Positions 46,502-55,994 of a stretch of DNA of 64,000 bases are shown piece after piece. The translations under genes and the position numbers were made by a program. Under the pieces are notes generated by a model. That model did not search any database and was not told the origin of the DNA. It saw only the letters and a list, made by a program, of their open reading frames with translations. Position 1 is the first letter of the stretch; each line of letters begins with the position of its first letter. The stretch is from Flavobacterium franklandianum. Its GTDB lineage: Bacteria > Bacteroidota > Bacteroidia > Flavobacteriales > Flavobacteriaceae. Where the stretch lies: assembly GCF_007097365.1 (NCBI RefSeq), contig NZ_VJZR01000003.1, positions 248,001-312,000 of the forward strand, in the 5' to 3' direction.

Positions 46502-47842
46502 ATGTTTACTTTACTTATAGTTATTATCGTATTAGCCTTGATTTTTGATTACATCAATGGTTTTCACGATGCTGCCAATGCTATTGCCACCGTTGTTGCT
46601 ACTAAAGTTCTTTCTCCTTTTCAGGCGGTACTTTGGGCAGCATTTTTCAACTTTTTAGCCTATTGGGTTTTTGGTTTGGGTGTTGCTAATACCGTTGCCA
46701 AAACCGCCAATGCCAGCGAAATTAATTTAGTTGTTATTCTTGCTGGAGTTGTGGCCGCAATTATATGGAATTTAATTACTTGGTGGCAAGGAATTCCTTC
46801 GAGTTCGTCTCACACTTTAATAGGTGGGTTTGCTGGAGCTGCTCTAGCTCACGCTATTGCTAGTCACGGTTTTTCAGATTACACTATCGACGGAACAGTT
46901 CATCATTGGTACAATATCGTGAGTTGGTACAAAGAAGGAAAAGATGGAGGAGTACCTTCGGGAGTATTTATTATTATAGCTTTTATAGTACTTGCACCCT
47001 TGTTGGGAGCTATTGTATCTTATTTTATTTCCATTTGGTTATTAAATGCTTCGAAAAAAAGTATCCTTCCTAAACTATTTACTATTGCATTAATGATATT
47101 GATTGTATCGTTTGTGTATAGCCAAATGGTTCCTTATGAAAAAATTGAAAATCCCCGTTTTGATTCTCATTTATGGAGTGTTGTGTTTGAATCGCATAAT
47201 ATCAAATGGTTTTTAGTTGCTTTTATAATCCTTTCCATTTCTATATTTGCCTTGACATTTAGCAGTTTGAATTTGCATAAAGCCGATGCGGTTTTGAAAA
47301 AAATGCAATTATTATCTTCTGCAGCATTTAGTTTGGGTCACGGTGGAAATGATTCCCAAAAAGTAATGGGAATTATTGCAGCAGCAGTTGCGGTATATAT
47401 TAAAACTAGCGGTGTTGATATTATGGAGCTTCCAGATTGGTTGCAAGTAATACTTCCAGATGATGATAAAGGGATAAAAGGAGCTATGCCCGAATGGATT
47501 CCATTGGCGTGTTATACCGTAATTGCAGCTGGAACACTCAGCGGAGGTTGGAAAATTGTAAAAACGATGGGTACCAAAATTACAAAAGTAACCTCATTTG
47601 AAGGAGTAGCAGCCGAAACTGCTGGGGCTTTGACCTTATATTTTACAGAACATTTCAAAGTACCCGTTAGTACAACTCACACTATTACAGGTTCTATTAT
47701 TGGAGTTGGTTTAACCAAACGTGTTTCGGCAGTTCGTTGGGGAGTCACTGTGAGTCTTTTATGGGCTTGGGTGCTTACCATTCCAGTATCGGCTTTGTTG
47801 GCCGCTATTATATATTATATTTTGAGTATCTTCTTGGGATAG
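46502..47842 (+). CDS. pit: Inorganic phosphate transporter, PiT family
   Basis: 446-aa low-affinity phosphate permease driven by cation or proton symport. The two PiT signatures are present: FDYINGFHDAANAIATVVATKV at the N-terminus and SLGHGGNDSQKVMGIIAAA in the second half; both carry the G-x-x-D-x-x-N type motifs. PSSSSHTLIGG and PVSTTHTITGSIIG are the paired helical-hairpin loops that bind phosphate. About eleven membrane segments. Operon with the DUF47 gene. Confidence 0.93.
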   Translation: MFTLLIVIIVLALIFDYINGFHDAANAIATVVATKVLSPFQAVLWAAFFNFLAYWVFGLGVANTVAKTANASEINLVVILAGVVAAIIWNLITWWQGIPSSSSHTLIGGFAGAALAHAIASHGFSDYTIDGTVHHWYNIVSWYKEGKDGGVPSGVFIIIAFIVLAPLLGAIVSYFISIWLLNASKKSILPKLFTIALMILIVSFVYSQMVPYEKIENPRFDSHLWSVVFESHNIKWFLVAFIILSISIFALTFSSLNLHKADAVLKKMQLLSSAAFSLGHGGNDSQKVMGIIAAAVAVYIKTSGVDIMELPDWLQVILPDDDKGIKGAMPEWIPLACYTVIAAGTLSGGWKIVKTMGTKITKVTSFEGVAAETAGALTLYFTEHFKVPVSTTHTITGSIIGVGLTKRVSAVRWGVTVSLLWAWVLTIPVSALLAAIIYYILSIFLG

Positions 47843-47896
47843 ATTTTTTTAAAATCAATTTCATCTGTATAGAATTCTGCGGAATAACAAACTGAT

Positions 47897-48942
47897 TTAT
47901 TTTTTAGTTTTAATTATTTGTATTTCGCCCGCGTCAGGAATAGCATTAATAATAGTATATTTCTTTGATGATTCGGTGATTATTTTAAAATCTATAGGGG
48001 AGTTGTTCTGTTTTACTATTATTTTATTCCAAGACATTGGAATTTCCTTTTTCAAGGTAATGGAATAATTGTATATTGAATTGTCCAGATTATCGATTAA
48101 TTTAGCTGCTATTACGTTTTTGTTTGATCTTGTCTGTTGGATTGTTGCTGCTTGTCTTTCTTTGATATATTTGACAACATTTACAAAAGTTTCTATCCAA
48201 AAACTCTCTTTATTAGTTTTTAAATACTGTAAATGATTTCGCAATTCAGTAGATTCTATTGGTGAATAGCCGCCATCATTGTCAATCCCATGAAATAAAT
48301 ATATTGCCCATCCGTTTTCGCTAACAGCTTGGTCAGCAATTGCATTAAAATGGGTTGTTGTTTTATTACTGGTTTCTGTGCCACAAACAAAAGAACTAAT
48401 TTTCATAAAATTGCTAGGAACTTTTGGTACAATTTTACCGTTACAAATTCGGGCAGCGATATAAACTTTTTCGGTTAGATTATAATTTTCAGAAACGCAA
48501 AATGGATAAGCCATCGTCAGGCAATTTTTGTTTCCTATTTTTTTATTGATGTTATTTTGAGAACCGCTTAATTAGGCTAAGATTTCAGTACCTGTAAGTG
48601 TTGCAAATGAAGGATGAGTTAAGGTGTGTGAGGCAATTTCATGTCCGTTTAGCGAAGCTGTTTTGAAACCTGTCCAATTTGGGTTCCAAAGATTAGTCAC
48701 AAAAAATGTTGTTTTCAACTCAAACTCATCGAAATAGGTAGTGCAGTGGTCAATTGTTTGGCTGTATTGTCGTCCCAAGTATGTGTGATTGCCGATTTGC
48801 TAAAATTTTTCCAAGAAGCAATTTCCCATTCCTCCGCTATTGGGTTAATTTGTTCATCATTAAGAAAATTAGTTTTATGAGAAGTTGTGCAGAATACTAT
48901 TGAAATGAATACGAACAAGAAAAATATAAAGTATTTATTCAT
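47897..48942 (-). pseudogene. Polysaccharide deacetylase lipoprotein, broken by frameshift and stop
   Basis: Reading from the ATG at 48942: lipoprotein signal (VFISIVFC, Cys18), then the NodB motif AITHTWDDNT. The frame is lost at an A3 tract (48732-48734), consistent with loss of one base, since the next frame continues FDEFELKTTFFVTN and HEIASHTLTHPS (metal-binding HxxxH). An in-frame TAA at 48572-48574 follows, probably from CAA. The same frame then continues to 47897 through MAYPFC and YLFHGIDNDGGYSP. All catalytic motifs are recognisable but split into three open pieces. A sequencing error is possible for one lesion, less so for two. Confidence 0.85.
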
Positions 48943-49177
48943 GATTTGAGAAATGAAAATTGATATTTGTTTTACAAATATATCAAATGTAGCACAACCG
49001 TTTTCCTCTTTTGAATGGTATATAATTTATACAAAGTTTTAGCTATATAATCGAGTTCAAAGGACGAACTGGTGAAGAAACCTAAAAATAAACTATTGAT
49101 TTCTTTTTTTATATCCAAATCAGTGAATTTTATAACTCTATAGTCAAATTGTATAATTTTTTAAAGCAACTCCAAAA

Positions 49178-49185
49178 TAACTTTG
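49178..49185 (+). promoter_or_regulatory. Putative -7 element of the hydrolase gene
   Basis: TAACTTTG, exact TAnnTTTG match, 50 bp before the ATG. A TTG lies 26 nt upstream, longer than usual. Confidence 0.45.
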
Positions 49186-49235
49186 TAATAAGTTCTACGG
49201 TGTCTATTTTAGGAGAATATTAAAAAAACAAAACC

Positions 49236-50096
49236 ATGGTAATTGCAAAAAAAGGGTATAATTTATCGGTAAACGTAAACAGTATTGATTTATCGTATGA
49301 CGATCTTGGAGAGGGACTTATTCCAATTGTGTTTTTGCACGGTTTTCCTTTTGATAAAACAATGTGGCAAGAGCAATTGGAATTTTTAAAATCTACACAT
49401 CGAGTAATTGCCTGTGATATTAGAGGTTTTGGAAAATCTATTGACGAAGAGTCGTATCTTAGCATGGATTTGTTTACCAATGATTTAATATTATTTATGG
49501 ACAAACTTGGTCTCGAAAAAATAATTCTTTGTGGTTTGTCTATGGGTGGTTTTATCGCCCTTAATGCTATGAAACGATTTCCAAGTCGTTTTGAAGCATT
49601 GATTTTATGCGATACTCAATGTATAGCCGATTCTTATGAAGTTAAGATTAAAAGATATAAAACTATAAGCGACATTAAAGAGTTTGGCGTTAGTAATTTT
49701 AACGAAGGATTTATAAAAAATGTTTTTCATGAAAGTTCTATTACTAACAAACCCGAATTGGTAGAACAATTGCGTAAGGTTGTTTTTTCAAATTCCCAAC
49801 ACATCATTACACAAGGACTGATAGCACTTGCTGTACGTGCAGAATCGTGTTCTATTTTAGAAAACATTACGATTCCCACACTGATTATTTGTGGTAGAGA
49901 AGATGCTGTTACTCCATTGGACGAATCTAAATTTATGAATAAAAACATTAATAGCTCAGTGCTTCATGTTATTAGCAATGCTGGACATGTGTCCAATTTA
50001 GAAGAGCCTATTAAATTCAACAAACATCTTCGCGATTTTTTGTATGATTTTTGCGACACTAGTCGTAAAAGTAAAGAACTGGAAAATAGCAAATAA
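49236..50096 (+). CDS. Alpha/beta fold hydrolase
   Basis: 286-aa alpha/beta hydrolase without signal peptide. Oxyanion region VFLHGFPFDKTMW, nucleophile elbow LCGLSMGGFIAL (Ser), acid in ICGREDAVTPLDES, catalytic His in NAGHVSNLEEP. This is the pattern of 3-oxoadipate enol-lactonase-like and haloperoxidase-like esterases; the substrate is unknown. It stands alone between the deacetylase pseudogene and a gene-free stretch. Confidence 0.85.
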   Translation: MVIAKKGYNLSVNVNSIDLSYDDLGEGLIPIVFLHGFPFDKTMWQEQLEFLKSTHRVIACDIRGFGKSIDEESYLSMDLFTNDLILFMDKLGLEKIILCGLSMGGFIALNAMKRFPSRFEALILCDTQCIADSYEVKIKRYKTISDIKEFGVSNFNEGFIKNVFHESSITNKPELVEQLRKVVFSNSQHIITQGLIALAVRAESCSILENITIPTLIICGREDAVTPLDESKFMNKNINSSVLHVISNAGHVSNLEEPIKFNKHLRDFLYDFCDTSRKSKELENSK

Positions 50097-50928
50097 ATAT
50101 AAAAGAAAGTTTTAAGAAACTGGACTTTGTAAATTTTTAAAAAGCTAAAGCCATAATGTAATTGTGTCTCCTAAAACCTAATTGATTATGGAATACACAA
50201 AAAACGCAGCTAAAATCGCCAAAAATCACTAATTATACCAAGAAAATGTTTAAGCTGCAAAGCAAAAAGGTAGCACTAGTTATTAGGACTTTAGTTAATT
50301 TTACCAATATGTAGCGACTAAAACGCACGAGACAAAAAGCCAGCCAACAAACTTGTAATTATGGCAGTACTTATATACAATCTCTGCAAAATACCTGTGC
50401 ACAGTGATGTGAAAACCATGTATTTTGACCCAATTTCTATCCCCAAAACAAGGAAAGATTCAGACTTTTTTTAAAACATTTTTTACAACCCAATAAAAAC
50501 CTTTTTTTGCTGTCATTTTTTTTTAAATACCAAACCCTAATACCAAACCTCCTTTAAATTGCTTTAAAAGAGGTTGAATGTTTCATTGTATTTAAAATTT
50601 ACTTTTTTAGAGGAGTTTCGCAACCGCTAGGCTGTTAGCCGCTGGCGTTCAGTATGTCGATTGATAAAAGTCTTTGTTTAATGTGATATTCGCTGTCATT
50701 TGTCGAGTTGTAAATTGGTCATTTTTTTCGGTTTTGAGAGGCAGTTTTAAAAATTTTGAAGAGAATAAAATTTTAATAAATAATTTTCTGTCTGGAAAGG
50801 TGAAAGCTTTTGCAATTTTGTCCTGTGTTTTGCATTGTGCGAAACGAAGTTCACGAACACAAAAATCAAGAAAAATTCGTAAGTAATTGCAAATGTGCTT
50901 GAACCTGTGTGTTAGCTATAATTTTTAA
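50097..50928. other. 832-bp stretch without a convincing gene
   Basis: AT-rich, with many stop codons. A 14-codon fragment (MEYTKNAAKIAKNH) begins at 50188 and ends at once. Two GTTAGCY words, at 50634 within a GC-richer block (CCGCTAGGCTGTTAGCCGCT) and at 50911 just before the sbtA end, resemble cassette-type borders but do not match a full attC site. A 70-codon frame at 50674-50886 has no recognisable features and lies between them. I assign no gene here. Confidence 0.45.
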
Positions 50929-51891
50929 TCAAGTATTTTGCACAATTAGAAAATAGATAGGCATACCAATTGTTATATTTACAGGGAAGGTTACTGCAAG
51001 AGCCATTGGTAAGAAAAGACCAGGATTTGCCTTAGGAACTGAAATTTTCATAGCCGCTGGAACTGCAATGTAAGAGGCACTTGCGGCTAAAACCGCAAAT
51101 ATAAATCGATTGGTTATGTCTTGTGTCACAAAGGAACTTAACATCGCAATGATACAACCATTAATCAATGGAATTAAAATAGCAAAAATAATAGGAAACC
51201 AACCGAATGAGAAAAATGCTTTTAGTTTTCTGCCACTTGTAATACCCATGTCTAAAAGAAAGATGGCTAGAAATCCTTTAAAAAGATCGTTTGTAAATGG
51301 TTTTATTCCTTCTGCCTGCTTAGCATTTGCTACATAACCAATAATCAAACTCCCAAGAATAAGTAGGACACTTCCATTTGTAAAGGAATGTTTTATTACA
51401 CTTCGTTTTTTAATTATTTGGGTTTCGTCCTTGTTAAATATTGAAATTAAAATCAATCCAATTATTATTGCAGGCGATTCCATCAAAGCCATAATTGCCA
51501 CCATATGTCCGTGGAGTAATAGTTGCTGAGATTCGAGATAAGAAACTGCCGTTACAAATGTTACTGCACTTACCGAGCCATAAGCTGCTGCTATAGCTCC
51601 AGCATCAAATACGTTTAATTTTCTTTTAAGAATAAAGAATGTGTAGAGCGGTATCATTAAGGAAATAAAAATTCCAAATAGCATTGACCATCCGATTTCC
51701 ATTGTAATTTCCTCATGAGATAATTCCTGTCCACCTTTGAAACCTATAGCAAATAAAAGGTATAATGAAATAAATTTTGATGAATTCTCTGGTATTTCCA
51801 AATCACTTTTTAAATAAACAGCCAAAATGCCAAGTACAAAAAAGAGTAATGCTGGGTTTGTTAAGTTTTCTATTAGTAAATTAAAGTTCAT
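50929..51891 (-). CDS. sbtA: SbtA-family sodium-dependent bicarbonate transporter
   Basis: 320-aa membrane protein with about ten helices matching the SbtA (DUF897) family, known from cyanobacteria as a high-affinity Na+/HCO3- symporter. Distinctive segments: LYLLFAIGFKGG, AAYGSVSAVTFVTA, LMESPAIIIGL, LLDMGITSGRKL and AASASYIAVPAAMKI. It is about 50 aa shorter than cyanobacterial SbtA, mainly in the central cytoplasmic loop. No SbtB (PII-like) gene is adjacent. It follows the carbonic anhydrase gene by 38 nt and is its likely partner. Confidence 0.88.
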   Translation of the reverse strand: MNFNLLIENLTNPALLFFVLGILAVYLKSDLEIPENSSKFISLYLLFAIGFKGGQELSHEEITMEIGWSMLFGIFISLMIPLYTFFILKRKLNVFDAGAIAAAYGSVSAVTFVTAVSYLESQQLLLHGHMVAIMALMESPAIIIGLILISIFNKDETQIIKKRSVIKHSFTNGSVLLILGSLIIGYVANAKQAEGIKPFTNDLFKGFLAIFLLDMGITSGRKLKAFFSFGWFPIIFAILIPLINGCIIAMLSSFVTQDITNRFIFAVLAASASYIAVPAAMKISVPKANPGLFLPMALAVTFPVNITIGMPIYFLIVQNT

Positions 51892-51929
51892 AATTATTTT
51901 TTATTTTTTAATTGTTTAAATTTAGACGA

Positions 51930-52679
51930 TTATTCTACAAACTCTAATTTGCCTGTTAGTAGTGAGTAATACGCACCTACTATTTTTATCTCGCCTTTAT
52001 CTTCCATATCTTTTAAGATGTCACTCTTGACTCTAATTTGCGAGACGGCATTTCGAATATTATTTTTATTAACTGTTTTAATATATTCCTCATTCTTTGA
52101 AGATTTATCACCTGCAAAGCTTTGACTCATTTCAATTGCAGGTTTAATACTCTTCAACATTGCAGTAATATTCCCTAAATGAACATCGTCAATTGCCCCC
52201 TTAATGGCTCCGCAGTGTTGATGCCCCATTACTATAATTAACTTAGCACCTGAAACTTTACAAGCAAATTCCATACTTCCCAAGAGGTCTGTATTGACAA
52301 AATTTCCTGCTACTCTTCCAACAAAAACATCACCAAGACCTTGGTCAAATACATCTTCTACTGGCACTCTACTGTCTACACAACTTAAAACTATTGCTTT
52401 GGGAAATTGACCACCAGTGACAGCCTTTCTGATTTCTTCTGAATGATCTCGTTGAGTAACATTACCACTATTGAATCGTTGGTTTCCATTTTTGAACTCT
52501 TGTAAAACATCTTCAGGAAGTAATGAAGCCTGTTCAGCTTTTGTCATTACATGCCTATTGATATGAACTACATTTTTAGCTTTTGATTTATCTCTTAATT
52601 TTTTAGTTCCAGTGTAACAAGACACTACTAACAGGCTAGCTATAGCTATCGCAATAATGGGTAATAATTTTCTTTTCAT
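51930..52679 (-). CDS. Beta-class carbonic anhydrase, predicted lipoprotein
   Basis: 249-aa beta carbonic anhydrase interconverting CO2 and bicarbonate. Zinc ligands and catalytic dyad are visible: CVDSR (Cys, Asp-Arg), GHQHCGAI (His, Cys). The N-terminus is a lipoprotein signal (MKRKLLPIIAIAIASLLVVS then Cys), so it is exported and membrane-anchored, unlike cytoplasmic Can. The open frame runs 26 codons further upstream, but MKRKLLPI at 52679 begins the signal. A 35-bp palindrome lies 67 bp upstream of the start, and sbtA lies downstream. Confidence 0.92.
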   Translation of the reverse strand: MKRKLLPIIAIAIASLLVVSCYTGTKKLRDKSKAKNVVHINRHVMTKAEQASLLPEDVLQEFKNGNQRFNSGNVTQRDHSEEIRKAVTGGQFPKAIVLSCVDSRVPVEDVFDQGLGDVFVGRVAGNFVNTDLLGSMEFACKVSGAKLIIVMGHQHCGAIKGAIDDVHLGNITAMLKSIKPAIEMSQSFAGDKSSKNEEYIKTVNKNNIRNAVSQIRVKSDILKDMEDKGEIKIVGAYYSLLTGKLEFVE

Positions 52680-52745
52680 TTTTATAATTATAATTAATAC
52701 TGCAAATTTTAATATTTTAATCCATTTATTTTTATTTATCTTTCT

Positions 52746-52780
52746 AATGCAATACATAAATTATATTTATGTATTGCATT
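52746..52780. promoter_or_regulatory. Putative operator, 15-bp-arm palindrome
   Basis: AATGCAATACATAAA - TTATA - complement, perfect 15-bp arms, upstream of the carbonic anhydrase gene and past the dihydroorotase stop. The size and A+T pattern suit a LysR-type regulator. The inner CATAAA...TTTATG half-sites recur near the divergent LysR gene at 56562-56583. Confidence 0.65.
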
Positions 52781-52841
52781 CCTAAAACAAGACATTGAGT
52801 CTTTTCGGATTCACAAAAAAAATAACTTTCTGACTATTTTT

Positions 52842-54194
52842 TTATCGAAATTTTGAAAATTTTAATCTTTTACCAAGTTTATTATCATTTATGATTCCAT
52901 TATCATACACTAAATTTCCATTTACAAATGTTTTTACAATTTTGCTTTTGAAGCATTGATTTTCAAATGGAGACCATTCACACTTGTAAAGAATATTTTT
53001 TGGTGTAACTTGCCAAGAATTATTCAAATCTACTAGTACTAAATCAGCAAAATACCCTTCGCGAATGTAGCCACGCTCTTTAATCCTGTATATTTCAGCA
53101 ACATTATGACTCATTTTTTCAACTATTTTTTCAATACTGATTTTACCTTGATGAACTAATTCAAGCATTGCAGGTAGAGCATGTTGCACCAAAGGTCCAC
53201 CAGACAAGGATTTGAAATAAGTACCGCTTTTTTCTTCGATAGTATGGGGAGCATGGTCTGTAGCAATAATATCAAGTCTATTATCTAAAAGAGCTGCTAA
53301 TAATCCGTTTTTGTCTTTCTCTGTTTTAATTGCTGGATTCCATTTTATTTTTGCTCCCAACCTTTCATAATCTTTATCTGAAAACCAAAGGTGATGCACA
53401 CAGGCTTCAGCTGTAATTCTTTTTTCTCGAATAGCAAGATTATTGTCGAATAGATTGGCTTCTGCAAGTGTAGAAATATGAAATAAATGCAACCGATTAT
53501 TATGCTTTCTAGCAATTTCCAAAACACGTTTTGTGGCGGTTAGACAAGCTTCTTCGCTTCTTATTTTTGGATGAAATTCAAAAGGTATGTTTTCTCCATA
53601 TTTTTTGAGATACTGGGTTGTGGTATTTTTAATAATAACATCATCTTCGCTATGCAAGGCAACCAAAGAATCTGTTCGAGAGAAAAGTTTTTCTAAAAAT
53701 TGGGGATAATTGGCCAAAATGCCCTCGTCATTATTAAAATATAATCCATCATCAGTTATTCCACATACAGTTTCATTATTTGTTTTTAACGCTTCTTCTA
53801 AATTGTTTTGATTGATTCCCATAAAAAAGGAATAGTTGGCCACTGATGTTTTTGATGCCATAACATATTTTTCCTCCAACAACTCTTGCGTTAAGGTGTT
53901 GGGTATTGTGTTTGGCATTTCCATAAAAGAGGTTATTCCACCTGCTACTGCTGCTCTTGATTCGGAGTAAATGTTTCCTTTATGTGTTAAACCTGGTTCA
54001 CGAAAGTGTACTTGATCATCAATAACTCCGGGCAATATATATAGTCCTTCGGCATTAATTTCCTTAATCGTACCTACTCCTTCTACATTAATGGAGGTAC
54101 CAATTTTTTCAATTCGTTCATTTGCAATTAGAATATCTGCGATAACCTTATTGCCTTCATTTACAATCCAAGCATTCCGTATAATTGTTTTCAT
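52842..54194 (-). CDS. pyrC: Dihydroorotase
   Basis: 450-aa amidohydrolase, dihydroorotase type I, cyclising carbamoyl-aspartate to dihydroorotate in pyrimidine synthesis. Metal-binding DDQVHFREPG near residue 60 and ATDHAPHT near 305 are diagnostic. Its start directly follows the tsaC stop. That it is packed with tsaC and unknown genes rather than with other pyr genes is unusual and may mean it is a second copy. Confidence 0.9.
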   Translation of the reverse strand: MKTIIRNAWIVNEGNKVIADILIANERIEKIGTSINVEGVGTIKEINAEGLYILPGVIDDQVHFREPGLTHKGNIYSESRAAVAGGITSFMEMPNTIPNTLTQELLEEKYVMASKTSVANYSFFMGINQNNLEEALKTNNETVCGITDDGLYFNNDEGILANYPQFLEKLFSRTDSLVALHSEDDVIIKNTTTQYLKKYGENIPFEFHPKIRSEEACLTATKRVLEIARKHNNRLHLFHISTLAEANLFDNNLAIREKRITAEACVHHLWFSDKDYERLGAKIKWNPAIKTEKDKNGLLAALLDNRLDIIATDHAPHTIEEKSGTYFKSLSGGPLVQHALPAMLELVHQGKISIEKIVEKMSHNVAEIYRIKERGYIREGYFADLVLVDLNNSWQVTPKNILYKCEWSPFENQCFKSKIVKTFVNGNLVYDNGIINDNKLGKRLKFSKFR

Positions 54195-55151
54195 CTATTC
54201 TTTTTTTGTTGCTCTTTCTAATTTGTCATTAATGGTTTTGCCCAAACCTTCGTCTGGCAATCTTTCTGCTATAATTACATCTAGTTTGTTTTGGTCTAAA
54301 CGATGCATTGCGGCGTATAAATTTTTAGCGGCTTCATTAAAATTTCCAGATTTTGATAGTATTTCTTGATGAATAATGCTTTTATTTTGAACAGTATTCT
54401 TAAAAAGCAGCAAGCCTATTTTTTTTCCTTCAAAACATTTTAATAATTCAGAAATATTATTGGTAAGGTAAGTATCAGTCTTTGGAGCATAATGTCGCGA
54501 GAGCATACCTGGCGCGTTTGGTGATGTATCACTATTTGTTGTAATGCCTAATTTCCCCACAATATTTTCTATTTCCTCCAAGCAAATTGATCCGTGTCTG
54601 TACAATACGGGCTGGTTATTTTCAAATCCAATAATAGTAGATTCTAAACCTTTTTCGCATTCCCCTCCGTCTAAAATAACATTCAGTTCCTCACCAAAAT
54701 AATTGTAAACGTGTTCCGCATTTGTTGGACTTATGGACCCAAAAGGGTTTGCGCTTGGGGCTGCTAAAGGGAAATCAAGTTGATCTAATAAAGCCAATGC
54801 TACTGGATGATTAGGCACTCTTATGGCAACGGTTTCTTTTCCTGCAGTTACTAAATCTGAAATATGGGGTTGTTTTTTTAGGACTAATGTTAATGGACCT
54901 GGCCAAAAGGTAGTAGCAAGAATCAACGCACTTTCAGGAATTTCTAAAGCAACATCGCTAATACAAGACGCTGACTTAAGATGAATAATTAAAGGGTTAT
55001 AAAATGGTCTTTTTTTTAGTTCAAATATCTTTTTTATTGCTGTTTCATTATAAGCATTTCCTGCTAGACCATATACTGTTTCGGTAGGAATTGCTATCAA
55101 CTCATTTTTCAGAAGTATTTCTTTTGCTTTATTTATATCAGTTGTTATCAT
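54195..55151 (-). CDS. tsaC: L-threonylcarbamoyladenylate synthase (Sua5/TsaC)
   Basis: 318-aa Sua5-type protein: YrdC domain (about 1-190; IPTETVYGLAGNAYNETAIKKIF, KRPFYNPLIIH, SANPFGSISPTNAEHV) and C-terminal Sua5 domain after the linker SPNAPGMLSRHYAPKTDTYL. It makes threonylcarbamoyl-AMP from threonine, bicarbonate and ATP for the t6A modification of tRNAs. Its use of bicarbonate fits the neighbouring carbonic anhydrase and SbtA genes. It is 6 nt downstream of the zinc-ribbon gene. Confidence 0.93.
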   Translation of the reverse strand: MITTDINKAKEILLKNELIAIPTETVYGLAGNAYNETAIKKIFELKKRPFYNPLIIHLKSASCISDVALEIPESALILATTFWPGPLTLVLKKQPHISDLVTAGKETVAIRVPNHPVALALLDQLDFPLAAPSANPFGSISPTNAEHVYNYFGEELNVILDGGECEKGLESTIIGFENNQPVLYRHGSICLEEIENIVGKLGITTNSDTSPNAPGMLSRHYAPKTDTYLTNNISELLKCFEGKKIGLLLFKNTVQNKSIIHQEILSKSGNFNEAAKNLYAAMHRLDQNKLDVIIAERLPDEGLGKTINDKLERATKKE

Positions 55152-55157
55152 TGTTTT

Positions 55158-55994
55158 TTATGGGTTACAAATATCACAGTACATCGGGTCCTCTGTCTGT
55201 TTTCCATTTGGGTATTTTTCTTCTTTTTTATAACTACATTTTTGGCAAGAATAGATGTGGCTTAAAGTGGAGCGAGTAGGAAAATGGCATTGCTGGCAGG
55301 GAAGTCCTTCTCGTCTATCAATAATTCCAAATCCCGGTGTTCTGCATTTTGGACATAGTGATTTTATTTTGTCAACTAATTTGAAGGCAGCTTTTTCAAT
55401 CACCTTCATCCTTGTTGGATTGTACATAGCTCGCATATCTGTTTCTATATAAGCTGTTCCGTAATTGGTAATGAGGTTATGAAAAGTATTTTTTAGATGC
55501 TCTTCATTTGTGATTCCTTTAAGAATGTCTCCTAAATCATCTTTTGATTTTCTAAGAATCAAGCCGTGTGAAGGAAAATTTGAATTGGCAGCAAATTCTT
55601 GTAGTTCTTTTTCAGTTTTAATTTCTGAACCATTAAAATTGGTTTCTAAACTTAGCTCTCTTGCACTAATTTCTAAATCATTTTTCTTGTCAACGAAGAG
55701 TAAAAATTCATCATCCGCACGAGCAAAAAAAATTGAAGGATGTGATCCAAAAGAACCTTCACTAGCAATAGCCAAATCACAATTAGCCAATTCCATTGCC
55801 ATAAGGCATTTTTTCCGTGCTGTGGTAATAGGATCATCTTTTCTTTCCACTTCCCCTGTAAAAGTTCCTAGTTCATCTGTATCTAATTCAGAAGCAAGAA
55901 AACATTTTACACCCAATTCTTTTTCTAAAATTGGCGCAATCACTTTTTCCTTTTCGTGTTTAGTAGCTATGAGTAAATTTCTTCCTTTGAACAT
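55158..55994 (-). CDS. Zinc-ribbon protein, DUF6671-like
   Basis: 278-aa protein with an N-terminal domain starting MFKGRNLLIATKHEKEKVIAPI and a segment CDLAIASEGSFGSHP, followed by two zinc-ribbon-like Cys pairs: CPKCRTPGF with CQQC (about 218-240) and CQKC with CDIC (about 254-276). I assign it to DUF6671 with moderate confidence. The function is unknown. Start and upstream stop overlap by one base (TAATG), so it is translationally coupled to the 93-aa gene. Confidence 0.65.
   Translation of the reverse strand: MFKGRNLLIATKHEKEKVIAPILEKELGVKCFLASELDTDELGTFTGEVERKDDPITTARKKCLMAMELANCDLAIASEGSFGSHPSIFFARADDEFLLFVDKKNDLEISARELSLETNFNGSEIKTEKELQEFAANSNFPSHGLILRKSKDDLGDILKGITNEEHLKNTFHNLITNYGTAYIETDMRAMYNPTRMKVIEKAAFKLVDKIKSLCPKCRTPGFGIIDRREGLPCQQCHFPTRSTLSHIYSCQKCSYKKEEKYPNGKQTEDPMYCDICNP

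Noticed and set aside
48572..48778. Middle piece of the deacetylase as a separate 68-aa gene
   Set aside because: It carries the second NodB motif of the same protein; the three pieces are collinear.
50674..50886. 70-codon plus-strand frame in the gene-free region
   Set aside because: No signal peptide, motif or coherent composition (mixed Cys, Ser, Lys), no start context, no promoter; likely a chance frame.
50620..50928. Integron gene cassette
   Set aside because: GTTAGCY words do not fit the full attC consensus and there is no integrase in view; kept only as a low-confidence finding.
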